DNA of 64,000 nucleotides, taken from the NCBI RefSeq assembly GCF_000687455.2, contig NZ_JGVW01000069.1, positions 1 through 64,000 on the forward strand, read 5' to 3'. The position numbers and the translations under genes are program-made. Under the pieces are notes generated by a model. The model was not told the DNA's origin. It worked only from the letters and a program-made list of their open reading frames with translations, and ran no database searches. Below, one piece after another: positions 19,393 through 27,630 of this stretch. How positions within the stretch are numbered: position 1 is the first letter of the stretch; each line of letters starts with the position of its first letter. This stretch comes from Burkholderia sp. lig30. Lineage in GTDB: Bacteria > Pseudomonadota > Gammaproteobacteria > Burkholderiales > Burkholderiaceae.

Positions 19393-20358
19393 ATGTCCTC
19401 ACCCTCGACCTCATCTAGCCGTCCGGCCAATGATTCCCGGCGTCTGCGGCAGATCTTCGATCGCCGCGCCGCCGCGTTCGACGCGGTCGCATTCCTGCCG
19501 CGCGAGATCGCGCAGCGGATGTGCGAGCGTCTCGAATACATCAAGGTGACCCCCACGGCCGTGCTCGACGCCGGGTGCGGCGCGGGCGACGACCTGCCGG
19601 CGCTGCGCGCGCGCTTTCCGGAGGCGCCGGTGTACGGCGTCGATCTGTCCGGCGCGATGCTCGCGCGCGCGGGCCGCCGCGAGACGGATCAGACGAGCTG
19701 GCGCCGCTGGCTGCCTGCGTCGCTCGGCAAGGCGCTCGGGCAGCGCGGCCCGCGGGTCGCACAGGCCGATTTCTCCGCGCTGCCGTTCGCGGCGGGCGCG
19801 TTCGAGCTGATCTGGTCGAATCTCGCGCTGCACTGGCATTCGCGTCCCGATGCGGTGCTGCCCGAGTGGCAGCGCGTGCTGCGCGTCAATGGTCTTCTGA
19901 TGTTCAGCACGCTCGGCCCGGACACGCTGCGCGAGCTGCGCGCCGCGTACGCGGACGCCGAAGCGGCGCTCGGGATTGCGCCCGCGGGTGCGCGCGTGAT
20001 CGATTTCGTCGACATGCACGACCTCGGCGACATGCTCGTCGAGAGCGGCTTCGAGATTCCCGTGATGGACCAGGAAGTGCTGACCGTGACGTACCAGTCG
20101 CCCGACTCGCTGCTGGCCGACGTGCGCCGCTGGGGCGCGTATCCGTTCGAGCGCGCGGCGCCGCACGGCGCGACGCGGCGCTTCAGGCAGGCGCTCGGCG
20201 ACGCGCTCGACGCGCGCCGGCGCGACGACGGCACCATCCCGCTGACGTTCGAGGTGATCTACGGGCACGCATGGAAGGCGGTGCCGCGCACGACCCCCGA
20301 AGGCCACGGCATCGTGCGCCTCGAGGATATCGGAAAAGGGCGCCCGAAGGATCGCTGA
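19393..20358 (+). CDS. bioC: SAM-dependent methyltransferase, BioC-like (malonyl-ACP O-methyltransferase)
   Basis: A 321-aa class I methyltransferase with SAM motif I VLDAGCGAGDDLPAL and motif IV WSNLALHWH. The sequence SNLALHWHSRPDAVLPEWQRVLR and the overall length fit BioC, which methylates malonyl-ACP to start biotin synthesis. No other bio genes are nearby, so the assignment relies on sequence features. ATG 19393 is preferred; GTG 19384 adds three residues. It is divergent from comF. Confidence 0.75.
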   Translation: MSSPSTSSSRPANDSRRLRQIFDRRAAAFDAVAFLPREIAQRMCERLEYIKVTPTAVLDAGCGAGDDLPALRARFPEAPVYGVDLSGAMLARAGRRETDQTSWRRWLPASLGKALGQRGPRVAQADFSALPFAAGAFELIWSNLALHWHSRPDAVLPEWQRVLRVNGLLMFSTLGPDTLRELRAAYADAEAALGIAPAGARVIDFVDMHDLGDMLVESGFEIPVMDQEVLTVTYQSPDSLLADVRRWGAYPFERAAPHGATRRFRQALGDALDARRRDDGTIPLTFEVIYGHAWKAVPRTTPEGHGIVRLEDIGKGRPKDR

Positions 20359-20475
20359 AGTGGCAAAGCACGGATTCGGCATGATGTAAACCGGTGGTGC
20401 GGAGCGGGGCGGAAGACCCCGCCGAAATGGCCGGGAGGCTTGTCGCGCTTGGCTCGCGGGTCGATAGGCGCTTGC

Positions 20476-20504
20476 TTGTGGATGCCATTGAACGCGCCTA
20501 TAAT
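20476..20504 (+). promoter_or_regulatory. Sigma-70-type promoter upstream of DUF2244-cox operon
   Basis: TTGTGG and TATAAT are separated by exactly 17 bp. It is the only good promoter-like sequence in the 230 bp before the DUF2244 gene. A small CCCCG/CGGGG hairpin follows near 20530 in the leader. Confidence 0.55.
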
Positions 20505-20592
20505 GCGTCAGCTTGTCGCTCCGGGGTCCCCGCAATACGGGGCGGCGAGTCCGATGCAGGCATGCATCGCATGCCATTCGCGTGAGGCGGCG

Positions 20593-21090
20593 ATGGAAGC
20601 AGCGAGGGGTTTGACGGAAGCGACGGGCGCTGCAGCGGTTGCCGAGCCGGTCCTCGAGGACTGGCTCATGAAGCGCAACTGTTCGGTGTCGCCGCGCCAG
20701 TTCATGCTGTTTTACGCGTCGCTCGCGGGCTTCTCGCTGGTGATTGCGGCGTTGCTGATGTGGTGGGGAGCATGGCTCGTCATGCCCTTCACCGGAATCG
20801 AGTTGCTGGCGGTGGGCATCGCATTTGCGATCCATGCGCGCCACGCAGTCGATTACGAACGCATCAGGTTGTTTCCGCACCGGCTCGTGATCGAGCGGAT
20901 GAGTGCGGAGCGGCTCACGCAGATCGAATTCAACCCGCGCTGGGTGCGGGTCGAGCCGGGCGCGACACCTCGCGATCCGATTCGGCTGGTGTCGCGCGGG
21001 CAGACCGTTGTGATCGGGCGGCATCTCGCGCAGTACAAGCGCCCGCAGTTCGCTCGGGAGCTGCGGGCGTCGCTTGGGCGCTACGGCTGA
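20593..21090 (+). CDS. DUF2244 integral membrane protein, cox-operon leader gene
   Basis: A 165-aa protein with two adjacent transmembrane helices (about residues 43-90, FMLFYASLAGFSLVIAALLMWW and a second after it), then a soluble domain ending RPQFARELRASLGRYG. This matches the DUF2244 family, whose members commonly stand just before coxB in beta-proteobacteria. A role in oxidase biogenesis or surface function is inferred only from context. The open frame reaches back to 20440, but ATG 20593 fits the family's N-terminus. Confidence 0.75.
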   Translation: MEAARGLTEATGAAAVAEPVLEDWLMKRNCSVSPRQFMLFYASLAGFSLVIAALLMWWGAWLVMPFTGIELLAVGIAFAIHARHAVDYERIRLFPHRLVIERMSAERLTQIEFNPRWVRVEPGATPRDPIRLVSRGQTVVIGRHLAQYKRPQFARELRASLGRYG

Positions 21091-21152
21091 ACGAGGTGGC
21101 TCGCGTTGGCAGCCGGCGCTGCGCAGGCGGCTTGCGACGGGGGAGGGTTTGA

Positions 21153-22706
21153 ATGGAAATTTTGGGTAAGGAAGCTATGAAAACAATCAAGCGAGCCCTC
21201 ACGGGCGTGCTGGCATGCAGCGGACTGCTCTTTGCCGGTGCCGCTCTGGCGGTCGGTGACAGCCCGGGCGGCCCCCGCGTCAACGAGATCAATCTCCAGC
21301 CGCCTGTCACGAAGATCGCCGAGGAGCTCTACGACCTCCACACGATGATGCTGATCCTCTGTACGGTGATCTTCATCGGCGTGTTCGGCGTGATGTTCTA
21401 CTCGGTCTTCGCGCATCGCAAGTCGAAAGGCCACAAGGCCGCCAATTTCCATGAAAGCACGACCGTCGAAATCATCTGGACGGTAGTGCCGTTCATCATC
21501 GTCGTGCTGATGGCGCTGCCGGCCACGAAGGCCGTCGTCGCGATGAAGGACACGACGAACGCCGATCTCACGATCAAGGTCACCGGCTACCAGTGGAAGT
21601 GGGGCTACGACTACCTGAAGGGCCCGGGCGAAGGCATCGGCTTCCTGTCGACGCTGTCGACCCCGCGTACCGAGACGAACAGCTCGCAGCCGGTCAGCGA
21701 CACCTATCTGCAGGAAGTCGACAACCCGCTCGTCGTGCCGGTCAACAAGAAAGTCCGCATCATCACGACCGCGGTCGACGTCGTCCACTCGTGGTACGTG
21801 CCGTCGTTCGGCGTGAAGCAGGACGCGATCCCGGGCTTCGTGCGCGACACGTGGTTCAAGGCCGAGAAGGTCGGCACCTACCGCGGTTTCTGTACCGAGC
21901 TGTGCGGCAAGGAACACGCATACATGCCGGTCGTCGTCGAAGTGCTGTCGGATGAAGACTACGCGAAGTGGGTCAGCGCGCAGAAGTCGAAGCAGGCCGG
22001 CGCGCCGGTCGATCCGGACAAGGTCTACACGAAGGCCGAGCTGATGGCGCACGGCGAGCAGGTCTACAAGGCAAACTGCGCGGTCTGCCACCAGCCGAAC
22101 GGCAAGGGCCTCGGCGCATTCCCCGCGATCGACGGCGGCAAGATCGTCAACGGTCCGGTTGCCGGCCACATCGAACAGGTGCTGAAGGGCAAGAACGCGA
22201 TGCCGTCGTGGGCGTCGCTGTCGGACCTCGACATCGCATCGGTCATCACGTTCCAGCGCAATTCGTGGAGCAACCACACGGGCGATTCGCTGCAGCCGAA
22301 GCAGGTGGCGGACGCACGTAACGGCAAGCTGCCGGCGGACACCGCGGCGGCCGAGCCGGCGCAGGCCGCATCGGGCGCGGCACAGCCCCAGGCCGCGCTG
22401 TCGACGATCTACTTCGAAACCGGCAAGAGCGCGCTGCCGGCCGACGCGCAGGCGGCGGTCGCGGCGGCAGCCGATTTCGCGAAGGCCCATCCGGACGCGA
22501 AGCTCGCGCTGTCGGGCTACACCGACAAGTCGGGCGCGGCCGACGCGAACGCCGAGCTGGCCAAGCACCGCGCGCAAGCCGTGCGCGACGCGCTGAAGAC
22601 GGCGGGCGTGGCGGAAGACCGCATCATTCTGAAAAAGCCGGAAACGATCACGGGCGCGGCTGACGCGAAGGAAGCCCGGCGGGTCCAGATCGGGCTGGCG
22701 GCTTGA
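21153..22706 (+). CDS. coxB: Cytochrome c oxidase subunit II fused to cytochrome c and OmpA-like domains
   Basis: A 517-aa fusion. Residues 1-33 are a signal peptide, and two membrane helices follow (about 60-88 and 105-130). The periplasmic cupredoxin domain carries the CuA ligands (His212, Cys247, Cys251, His255, Met258). A class I cytochrome c domain has CAVCHQ (Cys309, Cys312, His313) with Met350 as the likely axial ligand. Residues about 415-517 are an OmpA/MotB-like peptidoglycan-binding domain (GYTDKSG, NAELAKHRAQAVRDAL). Subunit II accepts electrons from cytochrome c. A strong GGGGGAGG precedes ATG 21153; ATG 21177 would give a more usual signal peptide. Confidence 0.95.
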   Translation: MEILGKEAMKTIKRALTGVLACSGLLFAGAALAVGDSPGGPRVNEINLQPPVTKIAEELYDLHTMMLILCTVIFIGVFGVMFYSVFAHRKSKGHKAANFHESTTVEIIWTVVPFIIVVLMALPATKAVVAMKDTTNADLTIKVTGYQWKWGYDYLKGPGEGIGFLSTLSTPRTETNSSQPVSDTYLQEVDNPLVVPVNKKVRIITTAVDVVHSWYVPSFGVKQDAIPGFVRDTWFKAEKVGTYRGFCTELCGKEHAYMPVVVEVLSDEDYAKWVSAQKSKQAGAPVDPDKVYTKAELMAHGEQVYKANCAVCHQPNGKGLGAFPAIDGGKIVNGPVAGHIEQVLKGKNAMPSWASLSDLDIASVITFQRNSWSNHTGDSLQPKQVADARNGKLPADTAAAEPAQAASGAAQPQAALSTIYFETGKSALPADAQAAVAAAADFAKAHPDAKLALSGYTDKSGAADANAELAKHRAQAVRDALKTAGVAEDRIILKKPETITGAADAKEARRVQIGLAA

Positions 22707-22749
22707 CGTGTCGCTGTGTTTGTCGACGTATTCGCATTAGGAGATTCTC

Positions 22750-24357
22750 ATGTCTAGCATCGGGCACGACGTAGCCGCGGGCCACGCGCACGACGACCAC
22801 GCGCACGAAACACCGCATGGCTGGCGGCGCTGGCTGTACGCCACCAACCATAAGGACATCGGTACGCTGTACCTGCTGTTCTCGTTCATCATGCTGCTGT
22901 CGGGCGGCGTGATGGCACTCGCCATCCGTGTCGAGCTGTTCTCGCCGGGCCTGCAGATCATGCGTCCGGAGTTCTTCAACGAACTCACGACGATGCACGG
23001 TCTCATCATGGTGTTCGGCGCGATCATGCCGGCGTTCGTCGGTTTCGCGAACTGGATGGTTCCGCTGCAGATCGGCGCGTCGGACATGGCGTTCGCGCGG
23101 ATGAACAACTTCAGCTTCTGGCTGCTGCCGGTCGCGGCAACGCTGCTGGTCGGCTCGTTCTTCGCGCCGGGCGGCGCGACGGCCGCCGGCTGGACGCTGT
23201 ACGCGCCGCTGTCGACGCAGATGGGCCCGGGCATGGACTTCGCGATCTTCGCGGTTCACCTGATGGGCGCATCGTCGATCATGGGCGCGATCAACATCAT
23301 CGTGACGATCCTGAACATGCGCGCACCGGGCATGACGCTGATGAAGATGCCGATGTTCGCGTGGACGTGGCTGATCACGGCGTACCTGCTGATCGCGGTG
23401 ATGCCGGTGCTCGCGGGCGCGATCACGATGGTGCTGTTCGACCGCCACTTCGGCACGTCGTTCTTCAACGCGGCAGGCGGCGGCGATCCGGTGATGTACC
23501 AGCACATCTTCTGGTTCTTCGGCCACCCCGAGGTGTACATCATGATTCTGCCGGCGTTCGGCATCATCTCGCAGGTGATCCCGGCGTTCGCGCGCAAGCA
23601 GCTGTTCGGCTATAGCTCGATGGTGTACGCGACGGCATCGATCGCGATCCTGTCGATGATGGTGTGGGCGCACCACATGTTCGCGACCGGCATGCCGGTG
23701 ACGGGCCAGCTGTTCTTCATGTACGCGACGATGCTGATCGCGGTGCCGACCGGCGTGAAGGTGTTCAACTGGCTCGCGACGATGTGGCGCGGCTCGATGA
23801 CCTTCGAAACCCCGATGATGTTCGCGCTCGGCTTCCTGTTCGTGTTCACGTTCGGCGGTCTGTCGGGCCTGATGCTGGCAATGGCGCCGCTCGACATCCA
23901 GTATCACGGCACGTACTTCGTGGTCGCGCACTTCCACTACGTGCTGGTGGCGGGTTCGCTGTTCGCGCTGTTCGCCGGCTGGTACTACTGGTCGCCGAAG
24001 TGGACGGGCTGGATGTACAACGAGACGCGCGGCCAGATCCACTTCTGGTCGTCGATGATCTTCTTCAACATCACGTTCTTCCCGATGCACTTCGTCGGTC
24101 TGGCCGGCATGCCGCGTCGCTATGCGGACTACCCGGCGCAATTCACCGACTTCAACCAGCTCGCGACGATCGGCGCGTTCGGTTTCGGTCTCGCGCAGGT
24201 GTACTTCCTGTTCGCGGTCGTGCTGCCGGCGTACCGTGGCGGCGGCGAACTGGAGAAGGCATCCGACAAGCCGTGGGATGGCGCGGTGGGCCTCGAGTGG
24301 ACGGTGCCGAGCCCGGCTCCGTTCCACACGTTCGAGCATCCGCCGACCGTCGAGTAA
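22750..24357 (+). CDS. coxA: Cytochrome c oxidase subunit I
   Basis: A 535-aa twelve-helix catalytic subunit of the aa3 oxidase, which reduces oxygen and pumps protons. Haem a and a3 and CuB ligands are visible: TMHGLIMVFG (haem a His), GHPEVYIMILP with the His-Tyr cross-link pair, WAHHMF (CuB histidines) and HFHYVLVAG (haem a3 and a). The His-rich N-terminus (HDVAAGHAHDDHAHE) may bind metal. It follows coxB by 43 bp. A two-tier hairpin follows the stop. Confidence 0.97.
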   Translation: MSSIGHDVAAGHAHDDHAHETPHGWRRWLYATNHKDIGTLYLLFSFIMLLSGGVMALAIRVELFSPGLQIMRPEFFNELTTMHGLIMVFGAIMPAFVGFANWMVPLQIGASDMAFARMNNFSFWLLPVAATLLVGSFFAPGGATAAGWTLYAPLSTQMGPGMDFAIFAVHLMGASSIMGAINIIVTILNMRAPGMTLMKMPMFAWTWLITAYLLIAVMPVLAGAITMVLFDRHFGTSFFNAAGGGDPVMYQHIFWFFGHPEVYIMILPAFGIISQVIPAFARKQLFGYSSMVYATASIAILSMMVWAHHMFATGMPVTGQLFFMYATMLIAVPTGVKVFNWLATMWRGSMTFETPMMFALGFLFVFTFGGLSGLMLAMAPLDIQYHGTYFVVAHFHYVLVAGSLFALFAGWYYWSPKWTGWMYNETRGQIHFWSSMIFFNITFFPMHFVGLAGMPRRYADYPAQFTDFNQLATIGAFGFGLAQVYFLFAVVLPAYRGGGELEKASDKPWDGAVGLEWTVPSPAPFHTFEHPPTVE

Positions 24358-24371
24358 GTTCCAGATGAACG

Positions 24372-24413
24372 GCTCCGCCTTCGCCTGCCGCAGCAGGCGG
24401 GCGACGGCGGAGC
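24372..24413 (+). terminator. Two-tier hairpin between coxA and the small assembly gene
   Basis: The outer stem GCTCCGCC / GGCGGAGC (24372-24379 and 24406-24413) encloses an inner stem CGCCTGC / GCAGGCG (24382-24388 and 24393-24399). It begins 15 bp after coxA and has no T-run, suggesting a segmental mRNA stabiliser rather than a full terminator. Confidence 0.5.
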
Positions 24414-24433
24414 AGCCAACCCCCCAGTACCAG

Positions 24434-24574
24434 ATGACCCGGAATCCACAACAAAGACGAACGCCCGACGAGATCCGTGCGGGCAACAAGCGGCTTGGCC
24501 TGATCATGCTCGCTATCGCCGCCGTTTTTTTTGTGGGTGTCGTGATCAAGCAGTGGTGGCTGTCCACTCACTGA
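24434..24574 (+). CDS. Small cytochrome oxidase assembly protein
   Basis: A 46-aa single-pass membrane protein (helix about residues 22-40, LIMLAIAAVFFVGVVIKQWW). A gene of this size and position, between coxA and ctaG, is annotated in many beta-proteobacteria as a cytochrome oxidase small assembly protein. An earlier in-frame ATG at 24365 would run through the coxA-downstream hairpin, so the 24434 start (MTRNPQQRRTPDEI) is preferred. Confidence 0.75.
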   Translation: MTRNPQQRRTPDEIRAGNKRLGLIMLAIAAVFFVGVVIKQWWLSTH

Positions 24575-24597
24575 TGCAGTAGCGAGGAAGTCGTCGT

Positions 24598-25197
24598 ATG
24601 TCGAAGCCGGAAGTCGAGCCGGATCGCGCTTTCAACCGTTCGATGCTGGTGAAGCTCGTCGTCGTGGCCGGACTGATGTTCGGCTTCGGTTTCGCGCTGG
24701 TGCCGATGTATCGGGCGATCTGCCAGATCACCGGTATCAACAACCTCGTGCAGCGCGACGTCAGCGAGCGCGAGGCGAAGAACACGCAGGTCGACTACAG
24801 CCGTACCGTGTCGGTCGAGTTCGATGCGAACGCGCGCGGGCCGCTGGGTTTCAAGCCGGAGCACAACAGTCTCGACGTGCATCCGGGCGAGCTGACGACG
24901 ATCGTGTACGACGTCACGAACGGCCAGGGCCGTCCGGTCGTCGCACAGGCGATCCCGAGCTACGCGCCGAAGCAGGCGACCGAGTTTTTCAAGAAGATCG
25001 AGTGCTTCTGCTTCACGCAACAGACGCTGGCCGCGCACGAGTCGCGCAAGATGCCGGTGGTGTTCGTGATCGATCCGAAGCTGCCGAAGGACGTGAAGAC
25101 GATCACGCTGTCGTACACGTTCTTCGAACTGAATACACCCGCGCCGGCGACGCGCGGCACGGCGGGGCGCACTGGGTCGCCCAAGCCGGACGCTTGA
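24598..25197 (+). CDS. ctaG: Cytochrome c oxidase assembly protein CtaG/Cox11
   Basis: A 199-aa protein with one N-terminal transmembrane helix (about residues 16-38) and an immunoglobulin-like periplasmic domain. The copper-binding motif ECFCF is present in IECFCFTQQTL. Cox11 delivers copper to CuB in subunit I. It lies between coxA and coxC, as usual, and starts at ATG 24598. Confidence 0.95.
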   Translation: MSKPEVEPDRAFNRSMLVKLVVVAGLMFGFGFALVPMYRAICQITGINNLVQRDVSEREAKNTQVDYSRTVSVEFDANARGPLGFKPEHNSLDVHPGELTTIVYDVTNGQGRPVVAQAIPSYAPKQATEFFKKIECFCFTQQTLAAHESRKMPVVFVIDPKLPKDVKTITLSYTFFELNTPAPATRGTAGRTGSPKPDA

Positions 25198-25214
25198 CGA
25201 CGGAGGGCGGTGAA

Positions 25215-25415
25215 GTGACGGAAGGCAACAAGGGCGGGACGTTTGCCCAGGCGCTGAAGGCGGTGCTGTGGTCGTTTCTCGGCGTGCGCAAGCGGCGCGA
25301 CCTGGAAGCGGACGCGACGCGGCTGAACCCGCTGCACGTGCTGATCGTCGCGTTGCTCGCGGCGGCCATGTTCATCGGCGTGCTGATCCTGGTCGTGCGC
25401 GCCGTGGTGGGCTAG
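25215..25415 (+). CDS. DUF2970 small membrane protein
   Basis: A 66-aa protein starting at GTG 25215 behind GGAGGG. The N-terminal half (AQALKAVLWSFLGVRKRRDLEAD) is an amphipathic segment, and the C-terminal half is one transmembrane helix (LHVLIVALLAAAMFIGVLILVV). This is the DUF2970 pattern, often found in cox operons of beta-proteobacteria. The function is unknown; a role in the oxidase is inferred from position. Confidence 0.75.
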   Translation: MTEGNKGGTFAQALKAVLWSFLGVRKRRDLEADATRLNPLHVLIVALLAAAMFIGVLILVVRAVVG

Positions 25416-25434
25416 CCCCGCGCGGGTCGAAGAA

Positions 25435-25500
25435 ATGATGGCGGGCGCGCAGGCGCTCGTGAAGGAAAGAGCGGCGGCCGTCGCGCCGCGCGAGAAATAA
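25435..25500 (+). CDS. Possible 21-aa small ORF in the cox operon
   Basis: ATG 25435 opens a 21-codon frame (MMAGAQALVKERAAAVAPREK) between DUF2970 and coxC. It has the high third-position GC of its neighbours but no clear ribosome-binding site. It may be chance. Confidence 0.25.
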   Translation: MMAGAQALVKERAAAVAPREK

Positions 25501-25547
25501 AGCCGGAGCGGTTCCGGTACAAATTGGACTGAAGTGGAGAATCAAGC

Positions 25548-26405
25548 ATGAGCGGTCAAAACGAGAGCCCGTACTATTTCGTGCCGCATCCGTCGCAGCA
25601 CCCGATCAGCGCGGCCTGCGGCCTGCTGGTCATGCTCGGATCGTTCGCACTCTGGATCAACGGTGAAGCCTGGGCGCCCTATACGGCGCTGGCCGGCCTG
25701 CTGTGGTTCCTCTTCACGCTGTATCACTGGTTCGGCGACGCGATCGGCGAGTCGGAAGGCGGGATGTACGGCAAGCGGGTCGACCGCTCGTACCGCTGGA
25801 GCATGAGCTGGTTCATCTTCTCCGAAGTGATGTTCTTCGCCGCGTTCTTCGGCGCGCTGTTCTATGCGCGTGAAATCGCGCTGAACCAGCTCGGCAGCCT
25901 CGACTACAAGCTGATCTGGCCGGACTTCTCCGCCGTGTGGCCGAACGAAGGCCCGGCAGCGCTCGCCGGCCACTTCAAGACGATGGGCCCGTGGCCGATC
26001 CCGACGCTGAACACCACGCTGCTGCTGTCGTCGGGCGCGACGCTGACGGTGTCGCACCACGCGCTGCGCGACAATCACCGCAACAAGGCGATCGCCTGGC
26101 TGGCCGCGACGCTCATGCTCGGCGTCTGCTTCCTGTTCCTGCAGGGCTTCGAGTACTTCCACGCGTACAACGAACTGAACCTGACGCTCGGCTCGGGCGT
26201 GTACGGCTCGACGTTCTTCCTGCTGACGGGCTTCCACGGCTTCCACGTGTTCCTCGGCGGCACGATGCTCGCGGTCGTGCTGGTGCGGATGATCCGCGGC
26301 CACTTCACGGCGGAGCAGCACTTCGCGTTCGAAGGCGCCGCGTGGTACTGGCACTTCGTCGACGTCGTCTGGCTCGGCCTGTACGTCGTCGTCTACTGGC
26401 TGTAA
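25548..26405 (+). CDS. coxC: Cytochrome c oxidase subunit III
   Basis: A 285-aa seven-helix subunit of the aa3 oxidase that stabilises subunit I and its proton uptake. Landmarks: YFVPHPSQHPISAACG at the start, SWFIFSEVMFFAAFFGALFY, and the closing AAWYWHFVDVVWLGLYVVVYW, all standard for CoxC. It completes the coxBA-ctaG-coxC series and is followed by a terminator-like palindrome. Confidence 0.97.
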   Translation: MSGQNESPYYFVPHPSQHPISAACGLLVMLGSFALWINGEAWAPYTALAGLLWFLFTLYHWFGDAIGESEGGMYGKRVDRSYRWSMSWFIFSEVMFFAAFFGALFYAREIALNQLGSLDYKLIWPDFSAVWPNEGPAALAGHFKTMGPWPIPTLNTTLLLSSGATLTVSHHALRDNHRNKAIAWLAATLMLGVCFLFLQGFEYFHAYNELNLTLGSGVYGSTFFLLTGFHGFHVFLGGTMLAVVLVRMIRGHFTAEQHFAFEGAAWYWHFVDVVWLGLYVVVYWL

Positions 26406-26412
26406 TGAAAAG

Positions 26413-26441
26413 CGGCCCGCGCAGCGATGCGCGGGCCGTTT
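26413..26441 (+). terminator. Palindromic terminator after coxC
   Basis: A perfect 10-bp inverted repeat (CGGCCCGCGC / GCGCGGGCCG, 6-nt loop) followed by TTT lies 8 bp after the coxC stop, ahead of a convergent small gene. Confidence 0.6.
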
Positions 26442-26566
26442 GCATGTTGGCCGGGCGGCGCGCTCAAGCGTGCCGCCCGGCGAAGAAAGCAGCACCCGGA
26501 CGCCGCCGCGACTCAGTCAGGCGGCGTTTTTGCTTGTCAGGGTGACCGGTGCGGCGATATGCCGCA

Positions 26567-26776
26567 TCAGCGACCGGCAGGAATGCCGGTCGAATGGATC
26601 CAGCCCATCCAGTTCGCGAACAGGATGAACAGGAAAAGCGAGATCGACAGCCCGACGCGGGCGGCGAGCGACCAGACCATGCGTTTCGTATGGCCCCGGT
26701 CGTTCATCATGAAATAGAGCGCCGAGCCCATGCTGGCAACGATGAATATGAAGGCGATGGCAACGAAAATGTGCAT
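26567..26776 (-). CDS. Twin-transmembrane protein (DUF2909-like)
   Basis: A 69-aa protein almost entirely of two membrane helices (HIFVAIAFIFIVASMGSALYF and VGLSISLFLFILFANWMGW) joined by a short basic loop (MNDRGHTKRMVW). This is the twin-TM small protein usually found among cox and surf1 genes. It is on the opposite strand to its neighbours. An in-frame ATG at 26818 would add 14 residues. The function is unknown; oxidase assembly is a guess from context. Confidence 0.7.
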   Translation of the reverse strand: MHIFVAIAFIFIVASMGSALYFMMNDRGHTKRMVWSLAARVGLSISLFLFILFANWMGWIHSTGIPAGR

Positions 26777-26863
26777 GAAGCTAACCGGAAGACGGCAATT
26801 CGGGAGAGAAGCGGTCATTATCGCACTTCGCTCCCGCGCACGCTCCTCCCGCGGGGTGGCGCG

Positions 26864-27574
26864 ATGAAGATCCGCTTGCTTCCCGCGTTGCTGATTCTTG
26901 CGGTGGTCGCGCTGACGGTGCGGCTCGGTTTCTGGCAGCTCGACCGCGCGCGCCAGAAGGAAGCGCTCGAGGCGCGCATCGAGCGCTACGCGCATGCGGC
27001 GCCCGTGCAGGTGGGCGCGCAGCCGGTTCCGCTCGAGTCGATCGAGTTTCACCGGGTGCGCGCGACGGGCCGCTTCATGCCGGAGCAGGCCGTCCTGCTC
27101 GACAACCGGCCGTACAACGACCAGCCGGGGTTTTACGTCGTGATGCCGTTTAAACTGGCGGGCGGCGGCTACGTGCTGGTCAATCGCGGCTGGCTGCCGC
27201 GCAACATCGCCGACCGCGCCGCGATCGAGCCGTTCGCCACGCCGGCGGGCGACATCGCGATCGAAGGCATCGCGCGCGCGGACGCGTCGCGTGCGTACGA
27301 GCTGGGCTCGGGCGGCTCGGCGCCGCACCAGAAGATTCGCCAGAATCTGGACGTCGCCGCGTATGCGCACGAAACCGGGCTGCCGCTGCAGCCGTTCGTG
27401 ATCCAGCAGACGAGCGACGACGGCGACAAGCTGGTGCGCGACTGGCCGGCACCGACGCTGGACGTCGAGCGTAACTACGGTTACATGTTTCAGTGGTGGG
27501 GCATGGCGGCGGCCGCGCTCGGCTTCGGCTTGTATGCGGCGCGGCGCGCGGCGAAGAAGCCGTCCGGCGCGTAA
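26864..27574 (+). CDS. SURF1-family oxidase assembly factor
   Basis: A 236-aa protein with a transmembrane helix at each end (about residues 5-22 and 210-228). Characteristic sequences are GFWQLDRARQKEAL, PGFYVVMPF and LVNRGWLPR, and ending GYMFQWWGMAAAALGFG. SURF1 helps insert haem A into the oxidase. Start ATG 26864 fits the family's short N-terminus. It is followed by further cox-associated genes. Confidence 0.9.
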   Translation: MKIRLLPALLILAVVALTVRLGFWQLDRARQKEALEARIERYAHAAPVQVGAQPVPLESIEFHRVRATGRFMPEQAVLLDNRPYNDQPGFYVVMPFKLAGGGYVLVNRGWLPRNIADRAAIEPFATPAGDIAIEGIARADASRAYELGSGGSAPHQKIRQNLDVAAYAHETGLPLQPFVIQQTSDDGDKLVRDWPAPTLDVERNYGYMFQWWGMAAAALGFGLYAARRAAKKPSGA

Positions 27575-27630
27575 GCGGCGCGATGCCCGTGCGCGGCAGC
27601 GGTGCCGCGACTTGTTTGGAGAGGTCTGAT

